From an uncultured Prevotellaceae bacterium (GTDB taxonomy: Bacteria; Bacteroidota; Bacteroidia; Bacteroidales; Bacteroidaceae), in NCBI GenBank assembly GCA_902779455.1, contig CACZBS010000010.1, forward strand, positions 1 to 64,000: 64,000 nucleotides of DNA. The letters run 5' to 3'. The notes beneath the pieces were generated by a model. The model saw nothing but the letters and a program-made list of their open reading frames with translations, did not search any database and had not been told where the DNA came from. Positions 25,701 through 34,695 of the stretch are shown one piece after another. The position numbers and the translations under genes are program-made. The first letter of the stretch is position 1; each line of letters begins with the position of its first letter.

Positions 25701-26894
25701 ATGAGTAAAAAGATTGTTGTGGCCTACTCGGGAGGCCTTGATACGTCGTACACCGTGATGCGCCTGGCCCAGGAGGGCAACGAGGTGCACGCCGTCTGTG
25801 CCAACACGGGCGGATTCAGCCCCGAACAGCTCCGTCGCAACGAGGAGAACGCCCTAAAGCTGGGTGCCGTGAAGTATGCGACGCTCGACGTCACACAGGA
25901 ATACTATGAGAAGTCGCTGCGCTTCATGATCTTCGGCAACGTGCTGCGCAACAACTGCTACCCTATCTCGGTCTCCAGTGAGCGCATCTTTCAGGCGCTG
26001 GCCATCGTCCGCTATGCCAACGAGATCGGTGCCGACGCCATTGCCCACGGCTCTACGGGGGCCGGCAACGACCAGATCCGCTTCGACATGACCTTCCTGG
26101 TCATGGCGCCAGGCGTGGAGATCATCACCCTGACGCGCGACGAGAAGCTGACGCGCAAGGAGGAGGTGGACTATCTGAACGCGCACGGCTTCACGGCCGA
26201 CTTCGCCAAGCTGAAGTACAGCTACAACGTCGGCATCTGGGGCACCTCGATCTGTGGCGGCGAGTTGCTCGACCCGTCGCAGGGACTGCCTGAGGAGGCC
26301 TACCTGAAGCACGCCACACGCGAGGACGAGTCGCTGCTGCGCATCACCTTCGAGAAGGGCGAGATCACGGCCGTCAACGACGAGCCGTTCGACGACCGCG
26401 TGGCGGCTATCCAGCGCATCGAGGAGATCGGTGCGTCGTATGCTATCGGCCGCGACTGCAACGTCGGCGACACCATCATCGGCATCAAGGGCCGCGTGGG
26501 CTTCGAGGCCGCAGCGCCCAAGCTCATCATCGAGGCCCACCGCCTGCTGGAGAAGTCGACCCTGTCGAAGTGGCAGCAATACTGGAAGGACCAGGTGGCC
26601 AACTGGTACGGCATGTTCCTCCACGAGAGCCAGTACCTGGAGCCCGTCATGCCCGACATCGAGGCCATGCTGCTCTCCTCGCAGCGCAACGTCACGGGCA
26701 CGGCCATCCTGCGCTTGCGCCCCTACGGTTTCGAGACGGTGGGCATTGATTCCGTCAACGACCTGACCAAGTCGAAGCTGGGCGAATACGGCGAGACGCA
26801 GACGGGCTGGACGGCCGACGAGGCCAAAGGCTTCATCAAGGTGCTGTCGACGCCGCTGCGCGTCTACTACGGCGTACATCCCGGCGAGCGCTAA
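25701..26894 (+). CDS. argG: Argininosuccinate synthase
   Basis: 397 aa, the standard length. The N-terminal ATP pyrophosphatase loop is present (VVAYSGGLDTSYT), followed by ISVSSERIFQALAIV, the citrulline/aspartate-binding AHGSTGAGNDQIRFD and the C-terminal GKGRVGF-type segment IIGIKGRVGFEAA. It condenses citrulline and aspartate with ATP to argininosuccinate. Second gene of the GNAT-argG unit. Unlike the usual close argG-argC spacing in relatives, a 402-bp gap with two repeat elements separates it from argC. Confidence 0.96.
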   Translation: MSKKIVVAYSGGLDTSYTVMRLAQEGNEVHAVCANTGGFSPEQLRRNEENALKLGAVKYATLDVTQEYYEKSLRFMIFGNVLRNNCYPISVSSERIFQALAIVRYANEIGADAIAHGSTGAGNDQIRFDMTFLVMAPGVEIITLTRDEKLTRKEEVDYLNAHGFTADFAKLKYSYNVGIWGTSICGGELLDPSQGLPEEAYLKHATREDESLLRITFEKGEITAVNDEPFDDRVAAIQRIEEIGASYAIGRDCNVGDTIIGIKGRVGFEAAAPKLIIEAHRLLEKSTLSKWQQYWKDQVANWYGMFLHESQYLEPVMPDIEAMLLSSQRNVTGTAILRLRPYGFETVGIDSVNDLTKSKLGEYGETQTGWTADEAKGFIKVLSTPLRVYYGVHPGER

Positions 26895-26930
26895 GCAGAA
26901 ATATTTTTTTTGTGCGGACGAAGGTAAAAC

Positions 26931-27001
26931 GGCGTCGCTGTTTAATAATTCACCGACGCTGTTTACTATTTCACCGACGCTGAATTAATAAACTCCGTCG
27001 C
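26931..27001. repeat. Tandem repeat, family F copy 1
   Basis: Units around TTCACCGACGCTG recur at 26,949 and 26,970, with degenerate ends (GGCGTCGCTG, ACTCCGTCG). Related copies lie at 50,019-50,096. Confidence 0.7.
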
Positions 27002-27058
27002 AGATTTAAGTATCAATTCCGCACAGGTGAACATTAAATAATGGTTTGGTATGGTGAA

Positions 27059-27189
27059 AGTTACAGACCCCACCCCCGACCCCTCCCCTTGCAGGGGCGG
27101 GGAGTGGCTGCCGCACTGCTCGCCGCGGATGACGGCGCAGCAGCTCCCCGCCCCTGCAAGGGGAGGGGTCGGGGGTGGGGTCTGTAACT
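27059..27189. repeat. Long inverted repeat, family C copy 1
   Basis: Arms of about 43 bp begin AGTTACAGACCCCACCCCCG and end with the exact complement (GGGGTGGGGTCTGTAACT), around a 43-bp loop. Purine/pyrimidine strand asymmetry is extreme in the arms. A second copy is at 40,871-40,995. The remainder of the gap to argC (27,190-27,296) is AT-rich with no recognised element. Confidence 0.9.
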
Positions 27190-27296
27190 TCTCCCCAATC
27201 GTAACCACATAAGAATCATCCTCAAAAAATTCGTACTAACCCCCTCATTCGAACCACTTAATATTATCACTATAACAACTTAAACGACGAAGCATT

Positions 27297-28262
27297 ATGA
27301 TAAGAGTAGGAATTCTCGGCGCGGCCGGCTATACGGGCGGCGAACTGATCCGGCTGCTTCTCAACCATCCGGATGCGGAGATTGTCTTCGCCAATTCGGA
27401 GAGCCAGGCGGGGCTCCCGGTCAGCAGCGTCCACGAGGGACTCGTGGGCGACACCGACCTGCGGTTCACTGACCAGCTGCCGTTCAGTGAGGTCGACGTC
27501 GTCTTCTTCTGCTTCGGCCATGGCAAGAGCGAGGCTTTCCTCCGCGAGCACGACATCCCGGCAAGCGTGAAGATCATCGACCTGGCCCAGGACTTCCGCC
27601 TTCGCGGCGACCATGATTATGTCTACGGATTGCCGGAGATCAACAAGACGGACATCTGCCAGGCCAGCCACGTGGCCAACCCCGGCTGCTTTGCCACGGC
27701 CATCCAGCTGGCCCTGCTGCCCGCCGCCTACCTGAACCTGCTGAAGGAGGACGTCAGCGTCAACGCCATCACCGGCTCGACGGGTGCCGGCCAGAAGCCC
27801 GGTCCAACGACCCATTTCTCCTGGCGCTCGGACAACATGAGCATCTACAAGCCCTTCCAGCACCAGCACGTGGCCGAGATACGCCAGTCGCTGCGCCAGG
27901 TGCAGGGCTATCTCGACGCCGACATCGACTTCATCCCCTATCGCGGTCCCTTTGCCCGCGGCATCTTCTGCACGGCAGTGGTGCGCACGCCCGCTCCGAT
28001 TGAGGACGTCGTCGAGGCTTACGAGGACTTCTATCGCGACGCAGCCTTCACCCACTACAGCCATGAACCGATAGACCTGAAGCAGGTCGTCGGCACCAAC
28101 AAGGCGCTGGTGCACTGCGAGAAGCACGGGCAGAAGCTGCTCATCACGTCGGTCATCGACAATCTGCTCAAGGGAGCCAGCGGTCAGGCCGTCCAGAACA
28201 TGAACCTGATGTTTGGGCTCGATGAGAAAACAGGACTTCAACTAAAAGCAATAGCATTCTGA
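27297..28262 (+). CDS. argC: N-acyl-gamma-glutamyl-phosphate reductase
   Basis: 321 aa. N-terminal Rossmann motif GILGAAGYTGGELIRLL, catalytic cysteine in VANPGCFATAI, and the conserved GSTGAGQKPGPTTHF plus a late His-containing FQHQHVAEI. It reduces N-acyl-glutamyl phosphate with NADPH to the semialdehyde, the third step of ornithine synthesis; given the transcarbamylase in this cluster the acyl group is probably succinyl. It lies 6 bp before argD and starts the long argC-argH run. A family C inverted repeat is just upstream. Confidence 0.95.
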   Translation: MIRVGILGAAGYTGGELIRLLLNHPDAEIVFANSESQAGLPVSSVHEGLVGDTDLRFTDQLPFSEVDVVFFCFGHGKSEAFLREHDIPASVKIIDLAQDFRLRGDHDYVYGLPEINKTDICQASHVANPGCFATAIQLALLPAAYLNLLKEDVSVNAITGSTGAGQKPGPTTHFSWRSDNMSIYKPFQHQHVAEIRQSLRQVQGYLDADIDFIPYRGPFARGIFCTAVVRTPAPIEDVVEAYEDFYRDAAFTHYSHEPIDLKQVVGTNKALVHCEKHGQKLLITSVIDNLLKGASGQAVQNMNLMFGLDEKTGLQLKAIAF

Positions 28263-28268
28263 CACAAG

Positions 28269-29399
28269 ATGAAACTATTCGATGTATATAGCCTCTTCGA
28301 CGTCAATATCGTCAAGGGAAAAGATTGTAAGGTGTGGGACGACCAGGGGCAGGAGTATCTTGACCTCTATGGCGGTCATGCCGTCATCAGCATCGGCCAT
28401 GCCCACCCGCACTACGTGGAGCGTGTGTCGGCACAGCTCGGCCAGCTGGGCTTCTATTCCAACTCGGTCAGGAACACGCTGCAGGAGGAACTGGCTGAGC
28501 GCCTGGGGCGCATCTCAGGCTATGAGGACTATCAGCTGTTTCTCGTGAACAGCGGCGCTGAGGCCAACGAGAATGCCCTGAAGCTGGCCTCGTTCAACAA
28601 TCGCAAGCGCAGCGTCGTGCTGACGGCCCGTCATTCGTTCCACGGCCGCACGTCGCTGGCCGTCGAGGTGACCAACAACCCGAAGATTGTGGCCCCGATC
28701 AACGACAACCACCACGCCAAGTTCCTGCCCATCAACGACCTGACGCCATGGATGCGCGAGCTCGACAAGGAGAACGTGCTGGCCGTCATCGTGGAGCCTA
28801 TTCAGGGCGTGGGCGGCATTCAGATGCTGACGCCCGAGTTTGCCCAGTCGCTCGAATACTTCGCCCATCGCCACGGAGCCCTGCTCATCTGCGACGAGGT
28901 GCAGTGCGGCTACGGGCGCAGCGGCCGCTTCTTCGCCCACCAGTGGCTTGGCATCAAGCCCGACATCATCACCGTGGCCAAGGGCATCGCCAACGGACTG
29001 CCCATGGGCGGCGTGCTCATCTCGCCCGACCTGAAGCCCGAGAAGGGACAGCTGGGCACCACCTTCGGCGGCAACCACCTGGCCTGCTCAGCCGCACTCA
29101 GCGTGCTCGACGTCATTGAGCAGCAGCGGCTCGTGGACAATGCCCGCGAGGTGGGCGACTACCTGATGGAAAAGATCAAGGCGCTCGAGAGCCGGAAGAT
29201 CAACGAGGTGCGCGGACGCGGCCTGATGATCGGCATCGAGCTCGACGTGCCCCAGAAGGCCGTCCGCCAGCAGTTGCTTTACGAGCAGCACGTCTTCACC
29301 GGCTGCTCCGGCGACTTCACCCTGCGGCTCCTGCCGCCACTGACGTTCACCCGCGAGCTGGCCGACGAGTTTGTTGAACGATTAAAGCGCGTGCTATGA
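28269..29399 (+). CDS. argD: Acetyl/succinylornithine aminotransferase
   Basis: 376 aa, class III aminotransferase shorter than rocD, as usual for ArgD. It has LVNSGAEANENALKLA (PLP phosphate), LICDEVQCGYGRSGRFFAH and the Schiff-base lysine in TVAKGIANGLPMGGV. It interconverts N-acylglutamate semialdehyde and N-acylornithine with glutamate as amino donor. The stop overlaps the proC start (ATGA), so the two are translationally coupled. Distinguished from the catabolic rocD by operon context and the ArgD-type N-terminus. Confidence 0.93.
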   Translation: MKLFDVYSLFDVNIVKGKDCKVWDDQGQEYLDLYGGHAVISIGHAHPHYVERVSAQLGQLGFYSNSVRNTLQEELAERLGRISGYEDYQLFLVNSGAEANENALKLASFNNRKRSVVLTARHSFHGRTSLAVEVTNNPKIVAPINDNHHAKFLPINDLTPWMRELDKENVLAVIVEPIQGVGGIQMLTPEFAQSLEYFAHRHGALLICDEVQCGYGRSGRFFAHQWLGIKPDIITVAKGIANGLPMGGVLISPDLKPEKGQLGTTFGGNHLACSAALSVLDVIEQQRLVDNAREVGDYLMEKIKALESRKINEVRGRGLMIGIELDVPQKAVRQQLLYEQHVFTGCSGDFTLRLLPPLTFTRELADEFVERLKRVL

Positions 29400-30151
29400 A
29401 GATAGCCATCATTGGGGCCGGCGCCATTGGCGGGGCTATCGCCGAGGGGCTGCTCAAGAGCGACTTCCTCAAGGCCGACGACCTGACCATCAGCAATCCC
29501 ACCGCGCAGAAGCTCGAACGCTTCGCCAAGATGGGAGCCCGGGTGACCACCGACAATGCCGAGGCCGCCCACGAGGCTGACGTGCTGATCATCGCCGTCA
29601 AGCCATGGCTGGTCGAGGAGGTGCTGACCGCACTCGACACGACGCGCAAGACGGTCGTCTCGGTGGCTGCCGGCATCACGTCGGAACAGCTGCTGCAGTG
29701 GGTGTCGCTCTATGCCGACCTGTGGCTCGCCATCCCCAATATCGCCGCGTCCGAACGGGCGTCGATGACCTTCCTCGTGCCTGTCAAGAACACGGTCCAG
29801 TGCGACGTCGAGGGTCTCTTCAAAGCCGTCGGCCGCACGTTCATCTGTCCGGAGCGGTTGCTCCCGGCAGGGACGACGCTGGCCTCCTGTGGCCTGGCCT
29901 ATGCCATGCGCTACGTCCGGGCCTCGACCGAGGGCGGCGTGGAGCTCGGCTTCCGTGCCCACGAGGCTCAGGAAATCGTCCTGCAGACGGTCCTGGGTGT
30001 CGTCCGGCTGTTGCAAGCCAGCGGCATGCACCCCGAGCAGGCCGTCGACCTGGTGACGACGCCGGGCGGACTCACCATCCGCGGCCTCAACGAGATGGAG
30101 CGTGCCGGCTTCTCGTCGGCCGTCATCCGCGGACTGAAGGCCGGCATGTAG
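29396..30151 (+). CDS. proC: Pyrroline-5-carboxylate reductase
   Basis: 251 aa, slightly shorter than the common 265-270. It opens with the Rossmann motif IAIIGAGAIGGAIAEGLL, then ISNPTAQKLERF, VLIIAVKPWLVEEVL and the C-terminal signature around VTTPGGLTIRGLNEM, where proline/P5C binds. It makes proline from P5C with NAD(P)H. It overlaps argD by 4 bp. The arginine and proline branches are thus joined on one transcript; proB and proA follow 3.8 kb downstream. Confidence 0.95.
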   Translation: MKIAIIGAGAIGGAIAEGLLKSDFLKADDLTISNPTAQKLERFAKMGARVTTDNAEAAHEADVLIIAVKPWLVEEVLTALDTTRKTVVSVAAGITSEQLLQWVSLYADLWLAIPNIAASERASMTFLVPVKNTVQCDVEGLFKAVGRTFICPERLLPAGTTLASCGLAYAMRYVRASTEGGVELGFRAHEAQEIVLQTVLGVVRLLQASGMHPEQAVDLVTTPGGLTIRGLNEMERAGFSSAVIRGLKAGM

Positions 30152-30215
30152 ATGAAAGGGAACAGTGAAAAGTGAAAAATTTGCTGCCGCTGTCCCAAAG
30201 AATAAAGAAATAAAA

Positions 30216-30341
30216 CATGGATAGTTAGAAAAGCGGAAGCAAATTTTTCACTTTTCACTATTCACTTTTACTTTAAACCATGGATAGACAGGAGAGCGGA
30301 AGCAAATTTTTCACTTTTCACTATTCACTTTTACTTTAAAA
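30216..30341. repeat. 63-bp tandem duplication upstream of the XRE-cupin gene (family G)
   Basis: Two 63-bp units (30,216-30,278 and 30,279-30,341) begin CATGGATAG and contain GCAAATTTTTCACTTTTCAC and TATTCACTTTTACTTTAAA. The true start codon (ATGGAAG) follows as the beginning of a third unit. An inverted partial copy lies at 30,159-30,196 (GTGAAAAGTGAAAAATTTGC). Confidence 0.85.
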
Positions 30342-30342
30342 T

Positions 30343-30900
30343 ATGGAAGATCAACTGAAACAGATAGGCCAGCGTCTGCGCGGACTGCGCGAGGTGCTCG
30401 ACATTACGGCTGAGGAGGTGGCTGAGGTCATCGGCGTCAGCGTCGGGAAGTACGAAAAGATAGAGCTTGGCGAGGAGGACATCACCATCTCCAACCTGAT
30501 GAAGATTGCCCACAAGTATGGCGTCTCGGCCGAGGAGCTGATGTTTGCCGAGAGCCCGCGCATGCGCTCCTACTTCGTCGTGCGCAAGGGTCAGGGCATG
30601 TCGGTCGAGCGCACCAAGGCCTATAAGTATCGCAGTCTGGTGAGCGGCTTTGTCGACCATAAGGCCGACGTGTTCATCGTCACCGTCGAGCCGAAGCCCA
30701 ATGCCCACACCATCTATAAGAACACGCATCCGGGCCAGGAGTTCAACCTCGTGCTCGAGGGCCGCATGGAGATCTATCTTAGCGGCAAGACCATCGTGCT
30801 CGACGAGGGCGACAGCATCTATTTCGACTCGTCGCAGCCTCACGGCATGCTGGCCGTCGGCGACAAGGCCGTGCGCTTCCTGGCCTTCACGGTGGAATGA
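30343..30900 (+). CDS. XRE-family regulator with C-terminal cupin domain
   Basis: 185 aa. Residues about 5-65 form an XRE helix-turn-helix (LRGLREVLDITAEEVAEVIG, then SVGKYEKIELGEEDITI). Residues about 110-183 form a cupin barrel with THPGQEFNLVLEGRMEIYL, GDSIYFDS and QPHGMLAVG, so it probably senses a small molecule. The pair XRE-cupin plus AMP-dependent acyl-CoA synthetase is common in gut Bacteroidetes, and the regulator likely acts on the synthetase gene 29 bp downstream and possibly on itself. Its short leader is duplicated in tandem. Ligand unknown. Confidence 0.85.
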   Translation: MEDQLKQIGQRLRGLREVLDITAEEVAEVIGVSVGKYEKIELGEEDITISNLMKIAHKYGVSAEELMFAESPRMRSYFVVRKGQGMSVERTKAYKYRSLVSGFVDHKADVFIVTVEPKPNAHTIYKNTHPGQEFNLVLEGRMEIYLSGKTIVLDEGDSIYFDSSQPHGMLAVGDKAVRFLAFTVE

Positions 30901-30929
30901 GTTAAGACAAATTTTGGTAGAGTCCTTTT

Positions 30930-32627
30930 ATGGTAGAAAGATTTTTGAAGCAGACTCATTTTGAGTCTGTCGAGGATTACAACAAGCATCTGGAATTCAT
31001 CATTCCGGAGCACTTCAATTTTGCCTACGACGTGATGGATGAGTGGGCACGTGAGTGTCCCGACCGGCTAGCCCTGCTATGGACCAACGACGAAGGGGCC
31101 GAGATCCGCGCCACGTTCAGCGACCTCAAACGGCAGAGCGACCAGGCGGCCAGCTACTTCCAGAGTCTTGGCCTGGGCAAGGGCGACCCCGTGATGCTCA
31201 TCCTGAAGCGCCGCTACGAGTGGTGGATTGTCATGCTGGCCCTGCATAAGCTGGGGGCCGTCGTCATTCCCGCCACCCACATGCTGACGAAGAAGGACAT
31301 TATATATAGGAACACACGTGCCTCAGTGAAGGCCATCGTCTGTGTCGACGATGCTTACGTCTGTGAGCAGATAGGACAGGCTGTGCCCGAAAGCCCGACA
31401 CTGGAGAGTGTAATAGTTGTTGGCGACCGCTTTTCCAAGGCGGCAGCAAATTGTTCACTTTTCACTCTTCACTCTTCACTCACTCACGACTATCTCAGCG
31501 AGGTCGACGCCGCTCCGCCCTTCGTGCGCCCGGCTGAGAAGAACGACAACGACGACACGATGCTCATGTACTTCACCTCGGGCACCAGCGGCGAACCGAA
31601 GATGGTGGCCCACGACTTCCTCTATGCCATGGGCCATCTGACGACGGGCGTCTTCTGGCACAACCTGCATCCCGGATCGCTCCACCTGACCGTGGCCGAC
31701 ACGGGATGGGGCAAGGCCGTCTGGGGCAAGTTCTACGGCCAGTGGTTTGCCGGCGCCACGGTCTTCGTCTTCGACCACGAGAAGTTCTCGGCCGACACGC
31801 TGCTGCGACAGATGGAGAAGTATCGCGTGACCAGTTTCTGCGCTCCGCCAACCATCTATCGCTTCATGATTCGCGAGGATCTGTCGCGCTACGACCTCTC
31901 CGCACTCGAATACTGCACCACGGCCGGCGAGGCCCTCAACCCCGCGGTCTTCGACAAGTTCCTCGCAAAGACGGGCATCCGCATGATGGAGGGCTTCGGA
32001 CAGACCGAGACCACCATGACGCTCGGCACCTTCCCTTGGATGAAGCCGAAGCCCGGCTCGATGGGCATGCCCAACGGCCAGTACGACATCGACCTCGTGC
32101 GGCCCGACGGCACCAGCTGCGAGGACGGCGAGAAGGGCGAGATCGTCATCCGGGTCGGCGACAAGAAGCCGCTGGGACTGTTTAAGGAATATTATCGCGA
32201 CGAGGCGCTCACCCGCGAGGCCTGGCACGACGGACTCTATCACACGGGCGACATGGCCTGGCGCGACGAGGACGGCTACTATTGGTTTGAGGGCCGCATC
32301 GACGACGTCATCAAGTCGAGCGGCTATCGCATCGGCCCGTTCGAGGTCGAGTCGGCCCTGATGACGCATCCGGCCGTCGTCGAGTGTGCCATCACGGGTG
32401 TGCCCGACGACATCCGCGGCATGGTGGTCAAGGCGACCGTCGTGCTGGGACGTGAGTGGCGCGACAAGGCCGGCGACGAGCTGGTGAAGGAACTGCAGCA
32501 GCACGTCAAGCGCGTCACCGCCCCCTATAAATATCCGCGCATCGTGGAGTTTGTCGACGAGCTGCCAAAGACCATCAGCGGCAAGATTCGTCGTGTGGAA
32601 ATAAGAAATAAAGATAAAAAGCAATGA
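30930..32627 (+). CDS. AMP-dependent acyl-CoA synthetase
   Basis: 565 aa, ANL superfamily, related to medium-chain/acetyl-CoA synthetases. Motifs in order: P-loop-like YFTSGTSGEPKMVAHD, GFGQTETTM, YHTGDMAWRDEDGYYWFEGR (ATP ribose Asp and hinge), KSSGYRIGPFEVE and the C-terminal catalytic lysine in PKTISGKIRR. It activates a carboxylic acid to its CoA thioester; the substrate is not evident. Residues about 171-186 (AANCSLFTLHSSLTHD) are encoded by a family G repeat (31,441-31,487) and look like an in-frame insertion in the N-terminal domain. It overlaps the next gene by 4 bp. Confidence 0.88.
   Translation: MVERFLKQTHFESVEDYNKHLEFIIPEHFNFAYDVMDEWARECPDRLALLWTNDEGAEIRATFSDLKRQSDQAASYFQSLGLGKGDPVMLILKRRYEWWIVMLALHKLGAVVIPATHMLTKKDIIYRNTRASVKAIVCVDDAYVCEQIGQAVPESPTLESVIVVGDRFSKAAANCSLFTLHSSLTHDYLSEVDAAPPFVRPAEKNDNDDTMLMYFTSGTSGEPKMVAHDFLYAMGHLTTGVFWHNLHPGSLHLTVADTGWGKAVWGKFYGQWFAGATVFVFDHEKFSADTLLRQMEKYRVTSFCAPPTIYRFMIREDLSRYDLSALEYCTTAGEALNPAVFDKFLAKTGIRMMEGFGQTETTMTLGTFPWMKPKPGSMGMPNGQYDIDLVRPDGTSCEDGEKGEIVIRVGDKKPLGLFKEYYRDEALTREAWHDGLYHTGDMAWRDEDGYYWFEGRIDDVIKSSGYRIGPFEVESALMTHPAVVECAITGVPDDIRGMVVKATVVLGREWRDKAGDELVKELQQHVKRVTAPYKYPRIVEFVDELPKTISGKIRRVEIRNKDKKQ
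31441..31487 (+). repeat. Family G repeat inside the acyl-CoA synthetase gene
   Basis: CGGCAGCAAATTGTTCACTT followed by TTCACTCTTCACTCTTCACTC resembles the intergenic unit at 30,236-30,264 and is read in frame without a stop. Confidence 0.75.
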
Positions 32628-33925
32628 AGAAAATCTTTCTTTTTACAATCATCCTGACGGCTTGGCTTTCGTCGACGACGGCTCAGCCTGCAGCGAAGGA
32701 CATGGACACGAAGTATGCCACCGAGCTGGTCAAGGCCGGCGACGTAGCGCCAGATTTTAAGATGAAGACGCCCAACGGCAAGACGTTCCGTCTGAGCTCG
32801 CTGAAGGGGAAGACCGTGGTGCTCGACTTCTGGGCCTCATGGTGTCCCGACTGCCGCAAGGAGGCTCCCGAGGTGGTGCGGCTCTACAATGAGTATCATC
32901 CCAAGGGCGTCGAGTTCGTCGGCATTTCCATGGACACCGACGTCGAGGCCTGGCGCAAGGCGATTGCGCAGTATGGCATTGCCTACCCGCAGGTGAGCGA
33001 GCTGAAGAAGTTTCACGATACCGACATTGCCAAGGCGTATGGCGTCAAGTGGATTCCCTCGATGGTGGTCGTCGGGCCCGACGGCAAGGTGCTGCTGTCG
33101 ACGGTCCTGTCGTATAAGGTGGATAAGTTGCTTAAGGAACTGACCTCAGCCAAGCAGCGCGGCACTGAGGAGCGCCTCACCATCGACGGCGACCACGGCC
33201 GTCTGGCTGCCATCCTGCAGAAGCCCAGCCTCGAGCCCGGCCAGCAATGCCCCATGGCGGTGCTCTGTCATGGCTTTGGCGGCAATAAGGACAACCTGAT
33301 GTTTGAACTCATTGCTGACTCACTTCAGGCCAACGGCATTGCCAGCATCCGCTTCGACTTCAACGGCCACGGCCAGAGTGAGGGTGATTTCCAGGAGATG
33401 ACTGTCCCCAATGAGATTGAGGATGCCAAGAAGGTTATTGAGTATGCACTCGACCTGCGCTACGTCAGCAGTGTCGCACTCGTCGGCCACTCACAGGGTG
33501 GTGTCGTGGCGGCCATGACTGCCGGCGAGCTGGGCTCCGACGTCGTCAAGGCTGTGGCCCTGCTGGCGCCGGCCGCCGTGCTGCGCGACGATGCCATCCG
33601 CGGGTCGACCTTCGGCCGCAGCTACGATCCGCTCGACCTGCCCGAATATGTCGACATCTTTGGGCGCAAGCTCGGCCGCAACTTCCTGAAGACGGCCTTC
33701 TCGCTGCCCATCTACGAGACGGCCGCCCGCTATCAGGGACCTGCCATTATCGTGCATGGCAATGCCGACCGCATCGTGCCCTATACCTACGGGCTGCGAT
33801 TCCATCAGCAGTGGCCCGGCAGCGAGTATGTCCTACTGGAATACTTCGACCACGGCTTCGGCCAGAACATCTATCGCGCCACTGACCTCGTGTCGCATTT
33901 TCTCATCAAGACTCTTAGAAAATGA
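32624..33925 (+). CDS. Fusion: TlpA-like thioredoxin plus alpha/beta hydrolase
   Basis: 433-aa exported protein (signal peptide ending near TTAQP). Residues about 36-175 are a TlpA/ResA-like thioredoxin domain with the redox pair in WASWCPDCRKE (Cys74, Cys77) and the cis-Pro in KWIPSMVVV. Residues about 183-432 are a serine hydrolase resembling feruloyl/cinnamoyl esterases: LCHGFGGNKDN (oxyanion region), nucleophile in VGHSQGGV (Ser290), Asp in HGNADRIVPY and His in YFDHGFG. The two folds are joined by a short linker. Joined by ATGA overlaps to the synthetase before and proB after. The combination is unusual and its role in this operon is not known. Confidence 0.85.
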   Translation: MKKIFLFTIILTAWLSSTTAQPAAKDMDTKYATELVKAGDVAPDFKMKTPNGKTFRLSSLKGKTVVLDFWASWCPDCRKEAPEVVRLYNEYHPKGVEFVGISMDTDVEAWRKAIAQYGIAYPQVSELKKFHDTDIAKAYGVKWIPSMVVVGPDGKVLLSTVLSYKVDKLLKELTSAKQRGTEERLTIDGDHGRLAAILQKPSLEPGQQCPMAVLCHGFGGNKDNLMFELIADSLQANGIASIRFDFNGHGQSEGDFQEMTVPNEIEDAKKVIEYALDLRYVSSVALVGHSQGGVVAAMTAGELGSDVVKAVALLAPAAVLRDDAIRGSTFGRSYDPLDLPEYVDIFGRKLGRNFLKTAFSLPIYETAARYQGPAIIVHGNADRIVPYTYGLRFHQQWPGSEYVLLEYFDHGFGQNIYRATDLVSHFLIKTLRK

Positions 33926-34695
33926 ATAGCAGGATCGTAGTCAAGATAGGCTCCAACGTGCTGACGCGGTCTGACGGACGGCTCGACGTCACACGCGTCT
34001 CGGCCCTCGTCGACCAGGTGGCTCAGTTGCGGCTACAGGGCCATGAGGTGGTCCTCGTCTCCAGCGGTGCCGTGGCCTGCGGGCGCAGTGAGCTGCGTGT
34101 CGCCCATTCGCTCGACTCCGTGGAGCAGCGTCAGCTCTTCTCGGCCCTCGGTCAGGTGAAGCTCATCGGGCTCTACTACGATCTGTTCCGCGAACATGGC
34201 CTGCACGTCGGTCAGGTGCTCACGATGAAGGAGAACTTCCAGCCCGGCGAGCAGTACGACAACCAGCGGGCCTGCATGACCGTGATGCTCGAGAACGGCG
34301 TCGTGCCCATCGTCAACGAGAACGACACGGTGGCCGTCACTGAGCTGATGTTCACTGACAACGACGAGCTCTCGGGCCTCATCGCACAGATGATGCAGGC
34401 CGACGTGCTCATCCTGCTCTCCAACATCGACGGCATCTACACCGGCGACCCGCACGCCCCCGCCTCGCGATTGCTCAGCACGGTGCGGCCTGACGACGAC
34501 CTGTCACAATACATCAAGGAGGAGCGCAGCGCCTTCGGTCGGGGCGGCATGCACTCGAAGTACACCACCGCCCGCCGCCTTCAGCAGTCAGGCATTCGTG
34601 TGCTCATTGCCAACGGCGAGCGCCCCAATGTGCTCTGCCAGCTGATTGATCATCCCGAAAACGTACCTCATACGGAGTTTATAGTATGCAAATGA
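33922..34695 (+). CDS. proB: Glutamate 5-kinase (without PUA domain)
   Basis: 257 aa. Amino-acid kinase fold with VVKIGSNVLTRSDG, VSSGAVACGRSEL, PIVNENDTVAV and LLSNIDGIYTGDP, and the late GRGGMHSKYTTARRLQQSG. It phosphorylates glutamate to gamma-glutamyl phosphate, the first step of proline synthesis. The C-terminal PUA domain of the E. coli enzyme is absent, as in many Bacteroidetes. It overlaps the previous gene by 4 bp and proA by 10 bp. Confidence 0.95.
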   Translation: MNSRIVVKIGSNVLTRSDGRLDVTRVSALVDQVAQLRLQGHEVVLVSSGAVACGRSELRVAHSLDSVEQRQLFSALGQVKLIGLYYDLFREHGLHVGQVLTMKENFQPGEQYDNQRACMTVMLENGVVPIVNENDTVAVTELMFTDNDELSGLIAQMMQADVLILLSNIDGIYTGDPHAPASRLLSTVRPDDDLSQYIKEERSAFGRGGMHSKYTTARRLQQSGIRVLIANGERPNVLCQLIDHPENVPHTEFIVCK

